From: Clostridia bacterium
GTDB lineage: Bacteria > Bacillota > Clostridia > Christensenellales > Borkfalkiaceae
NCBI GenBank assembly: GCA_017545865.1
Contig: JAFWXO010000033.1
Location: 1 to 64,000, forward strand
Direction of reading: 5' to 3'
DNA length: 64,000 bases
Shown piece after piece: positions 8,920 through 19,228 of this stretch. Below the pieces are notes generated by a model. It was not told the origin of the DNA and made no database searches. It saw only the letters and a program-made list of their open reading frames with translations. A program made the position numbers and the translations under genes. Within the stretch, counting starts at the first letter, position 1. Every line of letters starts with the position of its first letter.

Positions 8920-10590
8920 ATGGCTTATTTAAGCGATATAGAAATAGCGCAAGCTTGTAAAATGCAACCGATATCTAAAATTGCCGAAAAGTTAAACTTA
9001 TCGGAAGATGATATCGAGTATTACGGCAAATACAAAGCGAAGATTGACGTTGTTAAACTTAATAAAAAGCCGAGAAAGGGTAAACTCGTTTTAGTAACGG
9101 CAATCACGCCAACTCCCGCAGGCGAAGGCAAAACCACAACGACTATCGGTCTTTCAGATGCGCTCAATATTTTAAATAAAAATTCAATCGTTGCTATGCG
9201 CGAACCGTCCTTAGGCCCAGTGTTTGGCATTAAGGGTGGCGCGGCAGGCGGTGGTTACGCCCAAGTTGTTCCTATGGAAGATATCAACCTTCATTTCACG
9301 GGCGATATTCACGCAATCGGCGCGGCAAACAACTTGCTTGCCGCTATGATTGATAACCACATTTATCAAGGCAACGAACTTAGAATTGATAAAAGAGCAA
9401 TCACTTGGAGAAGATGCGTTGATATGAACGACCGCCAACTCAGAGTTATTATTGACGGGCTTGGCAAAAAGGTAAACGGCGTTCCCCGTGGGGACGGGTT
9501 TGACATTACCGTAGCGTCCGAAATTATGGCGGTGTTCTGCTTGGCAACTTCTATTGCCGATTTAAAAGAACGCTTAGCAAGAATAGTTATCGGCTACAAC
9601 TTTGACGGTAAGCCCGTAACCGCAGGCGAACTTGGCGCAGTTGGCGCAATGACGGCTTTATTAAAAGATGCCATTAAGCCTAACTTAGTTCAAACTTTAG
9701 AAGGCAATCCCGCGTTCGTTCACGGCGGTCCTTTTGCAAATATTGCGCACGGTTGTAACTCCGTTATCGCAACTGACACCGCTTTAAAACTTTCCGACTA
9801 CTGTATTACCGAAGCAGGTTTCGGTGCGGACTTAGGCGCTGAAAAGTTCCTTGATATTAAATGTAGAACGGCAAATTTAACTCCGTCTGCTGTAGTTATG
9901 GTAGCAACGGTTAGAGCGCTTAAAATGCACGGTGGCGTGTTAAAAACTGAACTTTCCACTGAGAATATAACGGCGGTAAAACAAGGGCTTCCAAACCTTA
10001 TGCGCCACGTTTCAAACATAGTAAACGTTTATAAACTTCCTTGCGTGGTTGCTATCAACCGTTTCCCCACCGATACCGATGCCGAAATTGAAACTGTTAG
10101 GGCAGAGTGCGAAAAGTTGGGCGTTAAGGCGGTTTTATCAACCGTTTGGGCTGATGGTGGCAAGGGCGCAATCGACCTTGCTAAAGAAGTTATCGACCTT
10201 TGTGAGAAAGAAAATTCTTTTGAATTTTCCTATCCGCTTGATTGTTCTATTAAATCTAAACTCAATGCAGTCGTAACAAAAATTTACGGTGGCGACGGGG
10301 TTGAATATACAAAAGAAGCCGAAGAAGATATTGCTCGTTTAACGGCAAACGGGTTTGATAAACTCCCCGTATGTATTGCAAAAACGCAATATAGTTTTTC
10401 TGACGATGCTAAGAAGATTTGCGCACCCAACGGCTTTAAAGTAACCGTTAGAAAAGTAAAAATTTCCGCAGGCGCAGGTTTCTTAGTAGCGCTCACCGGA
10501 AATATTATGACAATGCCTGGTCTTCCCAAAGTTCCCTCGGCAACGAAGATTGACGTGTCCGACGACGGCATTATTACTGGTTTATTTTAA
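8920..10590 (+). CDS. fhs: Formate--tetrahydrofolate ligase
   Basis: Activates formate to 10-formyl-THF using ATP. The 556-residue length is standard. The P-loop-like phosphate motif [13 protein letters not shown] spans residues 63-75, and the FTHFS signature [26 protein letters not shown] follows. It lies thirteen bases after purL with its own GGAGAA ribosome site. In this position it plausibly feeds both PurN and the AICAR transformylase. It can also serve acetogenic or amino-acid fermenting one-carbon flow, but nothing else of the Wood-Ljungdahl pathway is in the window. Confidence 0.97.
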   Translation: MAYLSDIEIAQACKMQPISKIAEKLNLSEDDIEYYGKYKAKIDVVKLNKKPRKGKLVLVTAITPTPAGEGKTTTTIGLSDALNILNKNSIVAMREPSLGPVFGIKGGAAGGGYAQVVPMEDINLHFTGDIHAIGAANNLLAAMIDNHIYQGNELRIDKRAITWRRCVDMNDRQLRVIIDGLGKKVNGVPRGDGFDITVASEIMAVFCLATSIADLKERLARIVIGYNFDGKPVTAGELGAVGAMTALLKDAIKPNLVQTLEGNPAFVHGGPFANIAHGCNSVIATDTALKLSDYCITEAGFGADLGAEKFLDIKCRTANLTPSAVVMVATVRALKMHGGVLKTELSTENITAVKQGLPNLMRHVSNIVNVYKLPCVVAINRFPTDTDAEIETVRAECEKLGVKAVLSTVWADGGKGAIDLAKEVIDLCEKENSFEFSYPLDCSIKSKLNAVVTKIYGGDGVEYTKEAEEDIARLTANGFDKLPVCIAKTQYSFSDDAKKICAPNGFKVTVRKVKISAGAGFLVALTGNIMTMPGLPKVPSATKIDVSDDGIITGLF

Positions 10591-10646
10591 TCCATTATAA
10601 AGCAATTAAAATTATCACACAAAAATTACTTTCCAAGGAGAGAGTT

Positions 10647-12422
10647 ATGAAAGCAAATGAATTAAGAAGAAAATATATCGACTTTTTCGTGTCTAAAGGC
10701 CACACCGAAATTTCTTCGGCATCTCTTATTCCCGAAAACGATCCGAGCGTTTTATTTACCACCGCTGGTATGCATCCGCTCGTTCCCTATCTTTTGGGCG
10801 AAAAGCACCCCGCAGGCAAACGCCTTACCGACCATCAAAAATGTTTAAGAACGGGCGATATCGACGAAGTTGGCGATGCAAGCCACTTAACCTTTTTTGA
10901 AATGATGGGCAACTGGTCTTTAAACGATTATTTCAAGAAAGAGTCAATCGGTTTTAGCCACGAGTTTTTAACTAAGGTTTTAAATATTCCGCAAGAAAAA
11001 ATTTCCGTTACCGTTTTTGGTGGCGACGATGAAATTCCGAGAGATACCGAGGCTTACGAGGCGTGGAAATCACTCGGCTATCCCGATGAGAGAATTCATT
11101 TCTGTTCAAGAAAGGAAAACTGGTGGGGCCCCGCAGGCGAAACAGGCCCGTGCGGTCCTGATACGGAAATTTTCTACGACATGGGCAAAGAACCTTGCGG
11201 TCCTAACTGTAACCCAACTTGTAATTGCGGTAAATACGTTGAAATTTGGAACAACGTGTTTATGGAATACAACAAGCAAAAAGACGGCAAGTTCGTTAAA
11301 ATGGATATTCACAACGTTGACACGGGGCTTGGATTAGAACGTGTTCTTTGCATTTTGAACGGCGAAAAAACCGTTTACGATACTGAAATTTTCGCTCCCA
11401 TTATGCAAGGGCTTAAAGATGCAACGGGCGTTGAAATAACCAAAGAAAACGAGCGCGTGTTTAGAATTTTAGCAGACCATTTAAGAGCGATAACCTTTAT
11501 TTTGGGCGACGATAAGGGCGTTTCCCCCTCTAACGTTGACCAAGGCTACGTTCTCCGCCGTTTAATTAGAAGGGTTTACCGCCACTTAAAGAGCTTGTGT
11601 AATCCAGACGGCGTTATGGTTAAAATCGCAAATATTATAGTTGACGAGTTTAAGGGAGTATACCCCGAACTTGAAAGAAATCAAGCGTTCATCGTTAAAT
11701 CTCTTGAAGATGAAGAGAGAACTTTCTCTAAAACGCTTGACCAAGGCATTAAGATTGCAACCAAGTTCTTATCAAGCGTTCAAAGCGGCGAAATGTTGTC
11801 GGGCGAAATGGCGTTTAAACTTTACGATACTTACGGTTTCCCGATTGAACTTACCGAAGAACTTGCAGGCGAAAAGGGTATTAAGGTTGACGTTGAAGGG
11901 TTTAAGGCTCACTATCAACACCACCAAGAACTTTCACGCCAAGGCGCTGAACAAAAGTTCAAAGGCGGTTTATCCGATAACAGCGAACAAACCACTCGCT
12001 TGCACACCGCAACTCACCTTTTAAACGGCGCGCTTAGAAAAGTTTTAGGCGACACCGTTTTCCAAAAGGGTAGCAACATTACCCCTGAAAGGCTTAGGTT
12101 TGACTTCTCTTTTGAAAGAAAGATGACTCCTGAAGAAATTAAGGCTGTTTCCGATATCGTTAACGAAGCAATTCAAAAAGATATTGAAGTTAAGATGGAA
12201 GAAATGTCGGTTGAGTCGGCTCGCGAATCGGGCGCAATCGGCGTGTTTGGCAACAAGTACGGCGAAACCGTTAAAGTTTACACTATCGACGGTTATTCTA
12301 AGGAAATTTGCGGTGGTCCGCACGCTCAAAGAACGGGCGAACTTAAAGGCTTTAAGATTTTAAAAGAAGAAAGTTCGTCGGCAGGCGTTCGCCGTATTAA
12401 AGCGGTAATACTCGATAAATAA
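10647..12422 (+). CDS. Short alanyl-tRNA synthetase without C-Ala domain
   Basis: Class II synthetase of the AlaRS family. The N-terminal catalytic part starts [14 protein letters not shown], with [14 protein letters not shown] and [12 protein letters not shown], as in AlaS. The editing site is also present: HTATH at residues 453-457 and CGGPH at 555-559 form the zinc-binding HxxxH and CxxxH pairs. The protein stops at 591 residues straight after the editing domain, about 280 short of a usual AlaRS. The spacing before HTATH suggests that the beta-barrel preceding it is also missing. It could charge tRNA-Ala or act as a paralogue; a full alaS elsewhere cannot be excluded. The ribosome site is AAGGAGAGAG. 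Confidence 0.85.
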   Translation: MKANELRRKYIDFFVSKGHTEISSASLIPENDPSVLFTTAGMHPLVPYLLGEKHPAGKRLTDHQKCLRTGDIDEVGDASHLTFFEMMGNWSLNDYFKKESIGFSHEFLTKVLNIPQEKISVTVFGGDDEIPRDTEAYEAWKSLGYPDERIHFCSRKENWWGPAGETGPCGPDTEIFYDMGKEPCGPNCNPTCNCGKYVEIWNNVFMEYNKQKDGKFVKMDIHNVDTGLGLERVLCILNGEKTVYDTEIFAPIMQGLKDATGVEITKENERVFRILADHLRAITFILGDDKGVSPSNVDQGYVLRRLIRRVYRHLKSLCNPDGVMVKIANIIVDEFKGVYPELERNQAFIVKSLEDEERTFSKTLDQGIKIATKFLSSVQSGEMLSGEMAFKLYDTYGFPIELTEELAGEKGIKVDVEGFKAHYQHHQELSRQGAEQKFKGGLSDNSEQTTRLHTATHLLNGALRKVLGDTVFQKGSNITPERLRFDFSFERKMTPEEIKAVSDIVNEAIQKDIEVKMEEMSVESARESGAIGVFGNKYGETVKVYTIDGYSKEICGGPHAQRTGELKGFKILKEESSSAGVRRIKAVILDK

Positions 12423-12434
12423 TATAGGTGCGTA

Positions 12435-13733
12435 ATGATTTGGTCTAAGGTAGAAACTTTACCGAGAGAAGAAATAGAAAAAATACAACTTGAAAGGCTT
12501 ATCGAAACGGTAAAAAGAGTTTACGATAAAGTCTTACCGTATAGGCAAAAGATGATTGACGCGGGCGTTAAACCCGAAGATATCAAAACTTTAAAAGATT
12601 TGGCGAAACTTCCTTTCGTTACCAAGCAAGATTTAAGGGATAACTATCCCTTCGGCTTGTTTGCCGTTCCGAAAGATGAACTCGTTAGAATTCACGCGTC
12701 AAGCGGAACGACGGGTAAACCCACCGTTGTTGGTTACACTCAAGGCGACCTTGAAACGTGGACTGAGTGTGTTTCCCGTATTGCTTGCATGGGTGGCGCT
12801 AAGCGTGAAGACGTGGCTCAAATTTGTTTTGGTTACGGTATGTTCACGGGCGCGCTCGGTCTTCATTATGGACTCGAAAATATCGGCGCAACGATAGTTC
12901 CGTCGTCAACGGGCAATAGCGAAAAGCAAATTATGTATATGAAGGATTTTGAAACGAGCCTTCTCGTTGCAACTCCGTCGTACGCGTTAAGGCTTGCCGA
13001 AATTGCAAGATCGATGGGCGTTAACCCGATAACCGACTTAAAGGTCAAGATTGCGCTTGTTGGTAGCGAACTTTTAACCGAAGCGATGCGTGATGAAATT
13101 CATAAATACTGGGGTGACGACGTTTTAGTAACGTCAAACTACGGTATGAGTGAACTTATGGGCCCGGGTGTATCTGGCGAGTGTGAATTCCTTGACGGTA
13201 TGCACATAAATGAAGATTTCTTTATCCCCGAAATTATAAACCCAGAAACTGGCGAAGTGTTACCCGCAGGCGAGCAAGGTGAACTCGTTATCACTTGTAT
13301 TAAAAAAGAAGGCTTGCCCCTTATTAGATATAGAACGAAAGATATTACTCGTTTAATCTACGAGCCGTGCAAGTGCGGAAGAACTTTCGTTCGTATGGAA
13401 AACTTGTCGGGCAGGTCTGACGATATGCTTAAGATTCGTGGCGTAAACGTATTCCCAAGCCAAATTGAAGAAGTAATTCTTAGTTTCTCTGAACTTGGCC
13501 CGCACTACGAAATCGTTGTTGAGCGTGACGGTTATCTTGATAAACTTACCGTTAAAGTTGAACTCAACGTTGAAACTGACTCGTTTAAAGAACTTGAACG
13601 AATTGCAAACGCGGTTAAGGGCAAGTTAAGAGTTATCTTAGGGCTTGATGCAAAAGTTACTCTCGTTTCCCCCAACACCTTACAGCGCTTTGAAGGCAAG
13701 GCAAAGAGAGTTAAAGATTTAAGGAGTAAATAA
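12435..13733 (+). CDS. paaK: Phenylacetate--CoA ligase family protein
   Basis: Adenylate-forming acyl-CoA ligase, probably acting on phenylacetate or other aryl acetates. The AMP-binding motif SSGTTGKP is at residues 89-96. The later GELVIT and YRTKDITRLI segments and the GRSDDMLKIRGVNVFPSQIE hinge match PaaK. The 432-residue length is typical of the anaerobic form. Its stop shares one base with the iorA start (TAATG). PaaK next to iorAB is a common arrangement in anaerobes that oxidise aryl-pyruvates to aryl-acetyl-CoA, so it may run towards ATP formation. Confidence 0.93.
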   Translation: MIWSKVETLPREEIEKIQLERLIETVKRVYDKVLPYRQKMIDAGVKPEDIKTLKDLAKLPFVTKQDLRDNYPFGLFAVPKDELVRIHASSGTTGKPTVVGYTQGDLETWTECVSRIACMGGAKREDVAQICFGYGMFTGALGLHYGLENIGATIVPSSTGNSEKQIMYMKDFETSLLVATPSYALRLAEIARSMGVNPITDLKVKIALVGSELLTEAMRDEIHKYWGDDVLVTSNYGMSELMGPGVSGECEFLDGMHINEDFFIPEIINPETGEVLPAGEQGELVITCIKKEGLPLIRYRTKDITRLIYEPCKCGRTFVRMENLSGRSDDMLKIRGVNVFPSQIEEVILSFSELGPHYEIVVERDGYLDKLTVKVELNVETDSFKELERIANAVKGKLRVILGLDAKVTLVSPNTLQRFEGKAKRVKDLRSK

Positions 13734-15469
13734 TGGAAGAAAAAGTAATAATGCTCGGTAACGAAGCGATTGCGCGTGGCGCGTATGAAGCGGGCGTTGT
13801 CGTTTCGAGCGCTTATCCTGGAACACCGAGTACTGAAATTAGCGAAGCGCTTTGTAAATACGATGAAGTTTATACCGAGTGGGCGCCCAACGAAAAAGTT
13901 GCGGTTGAAGTTGCGTTTGGCGCGTCGGTTGCGGGCAAGAGAACTCTTGCTTGTATGAAACACGTTGGCTTAAACGTTGCAAGCGACCCCTTGTATACTT
14001 TTGCTTACACCGGCGTTAACGGTGGCGCAGTTATCGTGGTTGCGGATGATCCGGGGCTTGCAAGTTCTCAAAACGAACAAGATACCCGCATGATTGCCCG
14101 TTCCGCTCACGTTCCCGTGCTTGAACCGTCAGATAGCCAAGAAGCAAAAGACTTTACCGTTTTGGCGTACGAACTTTCCGAAAAGTACGATACTCCCGTA
14201 ATACTTAGAACTACCACCAAACTTGCTCACTCGCAAAGCGTGGTAACCCTTTCAGATAGAGTGGAAAAAGAAGCAGTTCCTTACGAGAGAAATTTAAGAA
14301 AATACGTTATGATGCCTGCATCCGCAATCGGTAGGCACGTTTTCGTTGAAGATAGAGAAAACCGCTTGGCAAAAGATGCGGAAACTCTTTCTATCAACAA
14401 GGTTGAAAGGGGCGATAATAAGATAGGTTTTATAACTTCTGGTATCGCTTATCAATACGTTAAGGAAGCATGCCCAACGGCTAGCGTTTTAAAACTTGGG
14501 CTTGTAAACCCCCTTCCCAAAAAACTTATTGAAGATTTCGTTTCTTCCGTTGAAACTTGTTACGTGTTTGAAGAACTTGAACCCGTTTTTGAAGAACAAA
14601 TCAAGAGCTGGGGCTTAAAAGTTTTAGGTAAAGAACTTTTCACTAAGCAAGGCGAATACAGCGCAAATATGCTTAAAAAGGTTATTTACGGCAAGACTGA
14701 AGAAGTTTACGCTAAGGTGGAAGCGCCTAACCGTCCGCCGATTTTATGCCCGGGTTGTCCGCATAGAAGCGTGTTCTCGGTACTTAAAAAACTTAAAATT
14801 CACGCAGCAGGCGATATCGGTTGCTATACTCTTGGCGCAGTTGCTCCGCTTGACGTTATCGACACTACCGTTTGTATGGGCGCAAGTATTTCAACCCTTC
14901 ACGGTATTGAAAAGGCTATGGGCAAGGAGTTTAGAAATAACTGGGTTGCAGTTATCGGCGACTCTACTTTCCTTCACACCGGCATAAACTCGCTTATCAA
15001 CTCCGTTTACAATAAGTCAACTGGCACGGTTATTATCTTGGATAATAGAACGACCGGTATGACAGGCCACCAAGAACACTCCGCAACGGGCAAAACGTTA
15101 AAAGGCGACGATACTTACGCAATAAACCTTAAAGACCTTTGTTTAGCGGTTGGCGTTCCCGTCGTTTTAGAAATTGACGCGTTCGACGTTGAAACCTTGG
15201 AAAAGGAAATCAAAAAGAGCGTTAACGGTGACGTGTTAACCGTTATTATTGCAAAATCTCCGTGCGCCTTACTTAAAGGTCAAAAGTTCCCAAATAGATG
15301 CGAAATCGATAAAGATGCTTGCAAAAAATGTAAAGCATGCCTTAGAATCGGTTGCCCCGCTATCAGTATGAGAGATGGGGTTGTTACTATTGATGAAACT
15401 ATGTGCAACGGTTGCGGTCTTTGCAAAAACTATTGTAAATTCAATGCGATTAAGGTGGTGGCAAGATGA
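13733..15469 (+). CDS. iorA: Indolepyruvate:ferredoxin oxidoreductase, alpha subunit
   Basis: Oxidatively decarboxylates aryl-pyruvates to aryl-acetyl-CoA with ferredoxin as acceptor, using thiamine diphosphate. The N-terminal pyrimidine-binding domain begins MLGNEAIARGAYEAGV and has SAYPGTPSTEI. The ThDP-binding GDIGCYTLG and GDSTFLHTGI stretches are in the middle. The C terminus carries two 4Fe-4S clusters: CKKCKACLRIGCP and CNGCGLCKNYC. The 578 residues fit the family. The end overlaps iorB by four bases (ATGA), consistent with coupled synthesis of the two subunits. Confidence 0.96.
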   Translation: MEEKVIMLGNEAIARGAYEAGVVVSSAYPGTPSTEISEALCKYDEVYTEWAPNEKVAVEVAFGASVAGKRTLACMKHVGLNVASDPLYTFAYTGVNGGAVIVVADDPGLASSQNEQDTRMIARSAHVPVLEPSDSQEAKDFTVLAYELSEKYDTPVILRTTTKLAHSQSVVTLSDRVEKEAVPYERNLRKYVMMPASAIGRHVFVEDRENRLAKDAETLSINKVERGDNKIGFITSGIAYQYVKEACPTASVLKLGLVNPLPKKLIEDFVSSVETCYVFEELEPVFEEQIKSWGLKVLGKELFTKQGEYSANMLKKVIYGKTEEVYAKVEAPNRPPILCPGCPHRSVFSVLKKLKIHAAGDIGCYTLGAVAPLDVIDTTVCMGASISTLHGIEKAMGKEFRNNWVAVIGDSTFLHTGINSLINSVYNKSTGTVIILDNRTTGMTGHQEHSATGKTLKGDDTYAINLKDLCLAVGVPVVLEIDAFDVETLEKEIKKSVNGDVLTVIIAKSPCALLKGQKFPNRCEIDKDACKKCKACLRIGCPAISMRDGVVTIDETMCNGCGLCKNYCKFNAIKVVAR

Positions 15470-16032
15470 TTAAAAACGTAATGATTGTTGGCGTTGGCGG
15501 TCAAGGCACGCTCCTTACAAGTAGAATTATCGGCAAAGCGGCGTTAAGCGTAGGTTACGACGTTAAGATTTCAGAAGTTCATGGTATGGCTCAAAGGGGC
15601 GGTAGCGTTGTTACTTTCGTTCGTTACGGCGAAAAGGTTGCAGAGCCCGTTGTTGAAGAAGGCGTGGCAGACGTTATTATCGCGTTTGAACGCTTAGAGG
15701 CGCTTAGATATTCACACTTTTTGAAAAAAGGTGGCGTTATCGTAGTTAACGATTGTAGAATTGACCCTATGACCGTTGTTACCGGCGCTAAAGAATACCC
15801 CGAAAACGTTATTGAAGAACTTAAAAAGACTTATTCCGTTTACGCTATTGACGGTGAGCGAATTGCAAAAGAACTTGGTAACAGCAAAGTTTTAAACTCA
15901 GTTGTTTTAGGTTATGCAACAAAGCACTTAGGCTTAGGCGTTGAAACTGTTTTAGAAACTCTTAAAAATACCGTTCCGCCAAAGACGGTTGAATTAAACG
16001 TTAAGGCGTTTACGGCTGGAAACGAAAATTAA
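15466..16032 (+). CDS. iorB: Indolepyruvate:ferredoxin oxidoreductase, beta subunit
   Basis: Small partner subunit of IorA, a pyruvate ferredoxin oxidoreductase gamma-type domain. It opens with KNVMIVGVGGQGTLLTSRII and continues KISEVHGMAQRGGSV, both hallmark segments of this domain. The 188 residues are a normal IorB length. The start codon lies inside the end of iorA, so the subunits should be made in equal amount. It is followed after thirteen bases by an ACT-domain gene. Confidence 0.96.
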   Translation: MIKNVMIVGVGGQGTLLTSRIIGKAALSVGYDVKISEVHGMAQRGGSVVTFVRYGEKVAEPVVEEGVADVIIAFERLEALRYSHFLKKGGVIVVNDCRIDPMTVVTGAKEYPENVIEELKKTYSVYAIDGERIAKELGNSKVLNSVVLGYATKHLGLGVETVLETLKNTVPPKTVELNVKAFTAGNEN

Positions 16033-16045
16033 GGGAGATAAGTTT

Positions 16046-16480
16046 ATGACTTGTAAACAATTATCGGTTTTTATTGAAAACAGAAAGGGAACTTTATCTG
16101 AAGTTTTAAACGTTTTGAAAGAAAACGGCGTTAGCATACTTTCAATGTCGCTTTCCGACACCACGGAATACGGTTTACTTCGCTTGATTGTAAACGATGC
16201 CGATTTAGGAAAGAGCGCTCTTTCAGGCGCAGGTTTTTCAAGCATCGTTTCAAACGTGTTTATCGTTAAAATTCCCCACGTTGCAGGCAGTTTGCAAGAA
16301 CTTTTAATTAAGATTGAAAAGTCTGATATCAACGTTGAGTATATGTACGGCTTGTCTATTGAAAACGACGATGCTTACGTTGTTTTCAAACCGTCCGATG
16401 CGGAAAAGACTGCCAAACTTTTTGAAGAAAACGGCGTTGCAACTTTAACCCCTGAAGATCTTTTAAAAACCAAGTTATGA
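16046..16480 (+). CDS. Tandem ACT-domain protein
   Basis: A 144-residue protein made of two ACT-like repeats. The first starts LSVFIENRKGTLSEVLNVLKENGVSI and the second FIVKIPHVAGSLQELLIKIEKSDINV. ACT domains bind amino acids and regulate enzymes or transcription; there is no catalytic or DNA-binding domain here. Small double-ACT proteins are repeatedly found beside paaK and iorAB in anaerobes, so sensing of an aromatic or branched amino acid is a reasonable inference. A GGGAGA ribosome site precedes it, and its end overlaps the next gene by four bases. Confidence 0.85.
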   Translation: MTCKQLSVFIENRKGTLSEVLNVLKENGVSILSMSLSDTTEYGLLRLIVNDADLGKSALSGAGFSSIVSNVFIVKIPHVAGSLQELLIKIEKSDINVEYMYGLSIENDDAYVVFKPSDAEKTAKLFEENGVATLTPEDLLKTKL

Positions 16481-17280
16481 TAATAGACTTTCACACCCAC
16501 GTTTTCCCAGATAAAATCGCAAAGTCAACGATTAGTTATCTTGCGGAACGCGGTGGCATACAACCCAGTACCGACGGTACTAAAATAGGGCTTGAAAAAG
16601 CGATTGAAACGGCAGGAATTTCTCTTGCCGTTTGTCTTCCCGTGCTAACGAAACCGTCGCAGTTTGATAGCGTATTAAACTTTGCCGTTTCGTTAAACGA
16701 TGAGTATAAAGGGCAAAAACTTTTATCGTTTGCAGGTATTCATCCAGATTGCGAAAACTTGGAAGATAAACTTTTAGCCGTTAAAAACGCGGGGATAAAG
16801 GGCGTTAAAATTCACCCCGACTATCAGTCCACCGAGATTGACGACGATAGGTATATTAAGATTTTACAAATCGCTAAAGAACTTGACTTAATCGTTGTAA
16901 CCCACGCGGGAATTGACTGCGCTTATAAAGACTGCAAGGCTATGTGCCCGCCCGATAAAGCAAGAAAGGTTATAGATAAAGTTGGGCATAAAAAATTCGT
17001 TTTGGCTCACATGGGCGGTAGCGAAATGGTTGATGAGTTTTTGTCTTCTTGCGCCGGGTGTGACGTGTTTATTGACACGAGTTTTGTGTTAAAACATTTA
17101 ACGAAAGAACAGTTTTTAAGCATTTTAACTAAGCACGGCGAAGATAAAATATTGTTCGCCACCGATTCGCCTTGGAGTGACGGGGCAGAAGATTTGAAAA
17201 TTCTTCGCTCGTTCGTTGATGATGAGCGTGTGCTTGAAAAAATTCTTTATAAAAATGCGTTAGGGCTTTTAGGATTATGA
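16477..17280 (+). CDS. Amidohydrolase-family TIM-barrel hydrolase
   Basis: Metal-dependent hydrolase of the COG2159 type (amidohydrolase 2 family). It begins MIIDFHTHVFPD with the HxH metal motif. Later candidate ligands are His in VVTHAGID and VLAHMGGSE, and Asp in ILFATDSPWSD near the C terminus. Length is 267 residues. It overlaps both its neighbours by four bases (ATGA), so it is translated with the ACT and TraX genes. The substrate is not predictable; relatives include decarboxylases and lactonases. Confidence 0.85.
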   Translation: MIIDFHTHVFPDKIAKSTISYLAERGGIQPSTDGTKIGLEKAIETAGISLAVCLPVLTKPSQFDSVLNFAVSLNDEYKGQKLLSFAGIHPDCENLEDKLLAVKNAGIKGVKIHPDYQSTEIDDDRYIKILQIAKELDLIVVTHAGIDCAYKDCKAMCPPDKARKVIDKVGHKKFVLAHMGGSEMVDEFLSSCAGCDVFIDTSFVLKHLTKEQFLSILTKHGEDKILFATDSPWSDGAEDLKILRSFVDDERVLEKILYKNALGLLGL

Positions 17281-18023
17281 AAAGTTTTTCCGTTCGTTTC
17301 CTAACGGGAAACGTTTTAAAAATTTTAGGCGCAATACTAATGGTTGTAGACCACGTTGGGTTCGTATTTTTCCCAAAAGTTATGATTTGGCGCTATATCG
17401 GTAGGCTTGCTATGCCTATCTTCGCGTTTATGATAGCGGAAGGTTGCAGGTACACCAAAGATAAACTTAGGTATTTTTTAACGATAGCGGTGCTTGGCGC
17501 GTTGTGTCAAGCCGTTTACTTTTTGTTTGACGATAACGCTTATCTATATAATATACTGATAACCTTTTCGCTCGGCATTTTAGTCGTTTACGCGCTTGAC
17601 TTTATGAAGAAAAGTTTAATAGACGCGAGCGTTAAAGTTTGGGTTAAAATACTGTCGATTTTCTTATTTTTATTATCGATAGCGTTTGCAAAAACCTTTT
17701 GCCATTTCTTCGTGGTAGATTACGGGTTTTGGGGTTGTATGCTCCCAGCGTTCGCATCAATTTTAGATTTTAGGCGTGTTGATTGTGAAAATATAAAAGC
17801 GGTTGATAAACTGTTTTTAAGGGTTTTAACCTTTGCAATCGGGCTTGTAATTTACGTTTTAACTAGTCCCAAAATTAGTTTTTCCATATATTCTCTTTTA
17901 GCGTTGCCGTTACTTCTTCTATACGGCGGTCAGCGTGGAAAATGGAAACTCAAATATTTCTTCTATATTTTCTACCCCCTTCACTTAGCGGTTATAGAAG
18001 GAATTTATATGTTAATGATATAA
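17277..18023 (+). CDS. TraX-family membrane protein
   Basis: Polytopic membrane protein of 248 residues with about seven hydrophobic segments. The opening NVLKILGAILMVVDHVGFVF and RYIGRLAMPIFAFMIAEGCRYTKD are characteristic of the TraX family. F-plasmid TraX acetylates pilin, but chromosomal copies in Firmicutes are unlinked to conjugation and their role is unknown. No conjugation gene is nearby. It is the last gene of a long plus-strand run and is followed by a strong hairpin terminator. Confidence 0.87.
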   Translation: MKSFSVRFLTGNVLKILGAILMVVDHVGFVFFPKVMIWRYIGRLAMPIFAFMIAEGCRYTKDKLRYFLTIAVLGALCQAVYFLFDDNAYLYNILITFSLGILVVYALDFMKKSLIDASVKVWVKILSIFLFLLSIAFAKTFCHFFVVDYGFWGCMLPAFASILDFRRVDCENIKAVDKLFLRVLTFAIGLVIYVLTSPKISFSIYSLLALPLLLLYGGQRGKWKLKYFFYIFYPLHLAVIEGIYMLMI

Positions 18024-18055
18024 AAAAGCAAGCATCGGTTTGATGCTTGCTTTTT
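18022..18055. terminator. Bidirectional rho-independent terminator
   Basis: AAGCAAGCATC and GATGCTTGCTT pair around a five-base loop, with A-run on the left and T-run on the right. It separates the convergent TraX and permease genes and can stop transcription from both sides. Confidence 0.93.
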
Positions 18056-18057
18056 GG

Positions 18058-19212
18058 TTATAAAATAAGTAATGATATTCCTATTAAAATTATCAAGAAA
18101 CCAAAATTGAACGCCGAGAAAAGCCCAACGTATTTAAGAGTTTTTCCGGGGTTGTGTTTAACGTATTCTCTAAAAGTTATAAGGCTTGCAAGAGATGAAA
18201 TTAGCGTTCCGCAACCGCCTATATTCACGCCAACAAGGAGCGCTTGCCAAGAAAGAGTGAACTTGGATAAAAGTATTGCGCTTGGCACGTTGCTTATCGC
18301 TTGACACGAAAACGCCGATACGATAAGGGGATTTTTGTACATAAGCCCTGATAAAAACCTTTCAATAACCCCTATTCTTGCCATATTGCCCGCAAAAATA
18401 AAGAAACACACGAAGGTTAATAAAAGGGGGTAGTCAACTTGTTTTAAAGCCCTTCTATCCATAAATAGTAAAGCGATAGGGATAACGATTAGCCCTATCC
18501 AGTAAGGGATAAGCCTAAACACGATTATTATTGAAAGGGCGAATAAAACCCCGTAAATAACCGTTCTAACTTTTGGGAGAGCAACGGTTTCTTGCTCTAA
18601 GATAAGCGGTTGTTTTTTAACGAATAAACAGCAAATCGTGATAAGCGTAACCGACGCTAAAAATGGGATAAGCATGGTTAGCATAAATTCGCCCGTTGGG
18701 ATATTAAAGTAAGAATAAAGGTATAGGTTTTGGGGGTTGCCAAAAGGCGTTAGCATACCGCCAAGGTTGGCTGCTATATTTTGCATTATGAACGTGAACG
18801 CCATTAACTTTTTTTGCCCCGTTGAAGATAACACTATAAACCCGAGCGGTAAAAAGGTAAGGAGCGCCATATCGTTAGCGATAAGCATTGAGCCGATAAA
18901 CGTAACGTACACAAGCGCAATAATAACGGCGCGCGTGTTTTTAAAAAGTTTAACTATTTTCGTTGCAAGCACCGTGAAAAACTTAACGTTTTTTAGCGCG
19001 CAAACAACCGCCAAAGTGCAAAACAAACAAGTTAAAGTTTTAAGGTCAAAATACCCTAAATACTTAGCGTCTGGCGGAACGACAATGCTAGTTCCAACCG
19101 CCAAGCAAAAAGCAATTACTAAAACGAAGTTTTTCTTAATAAAATGCCCGATAGCATCTAAAATATTATGAATAACGTGATGGTGGCCGTGGTGACGGTG
19201 AACTGCTTGCAT
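18058..19212 (-). CDS. SLC13/ArsB-like anion permease with His-rich N-terminus
   Basis: Integral membrane transporter of the ion-transporter superfamily (SLC13, CitM, ArsB-like), about 384 residues from the chosen start. Repeated hydrophobic spans and the motifs MLIANDMALLTFLPLGF and NIAANLGGMLTPFGNPQNLYLY fit this group. The open frame extends 20 codons further upstream, but that part covers the promoter. A ribosome site AAAGGAAA lies seven bases before Met at 19212, so this start is preferred. The new N terminus, MQAVHRHHGHHHV, is unusually rich in histidine. Substrate is unknown; carboxylate or arsenite-type anions are possible. Confidence 0.82.
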   Translation of the reverse strand: MQAVHRHHGHHHVIHNILDAIGHFIKKNFVLVIAFCLAVGTSIVVPPDAKYLGYFDLKTLTCLFCTLAVVCALKNVKFFTVLATKIVKLFKNTRAVIIALVYVTFIGSMLIANDMALLTFLPLGFIVLSSTGQKKLMAFTFIMQNIAANLGGMLTPFGNPQNLYLYSYFNIPTGEFMLTMLIPFLASVTLITICCLFVKKQPLILEQETVALPKVRTVIYGVLFALSIIIVFRLIPYWIGLIVIPIALLFMDRRALKQVDYPLLLTFVCFFIFAGNMARIGVIERFLSGLMYKNPLIVSAFSCQAISNVPSAILLSKFTLSWQALLVGVNIGGCGTLISSLASLITFREYVKHNPGKTLKYVGLFSAFNFGFLIILIGISLLIL

Positions 19213-19228
19213 ACCTTTTTCCTTTAGT

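Noticed and set aside
17277-18023. TraX as a sign of a conjugative element
   Set aside because: TraX-family genes are common as stand-alone chromosomal genes in Firmicutes and no transfer gene is near.
18047-18304. Plus-strand open frame of 85 codons opposite the permease end
   Set aside because: It is antisense to the permease, starts within the terminator region, has no ribosome site and no protein-like composition.
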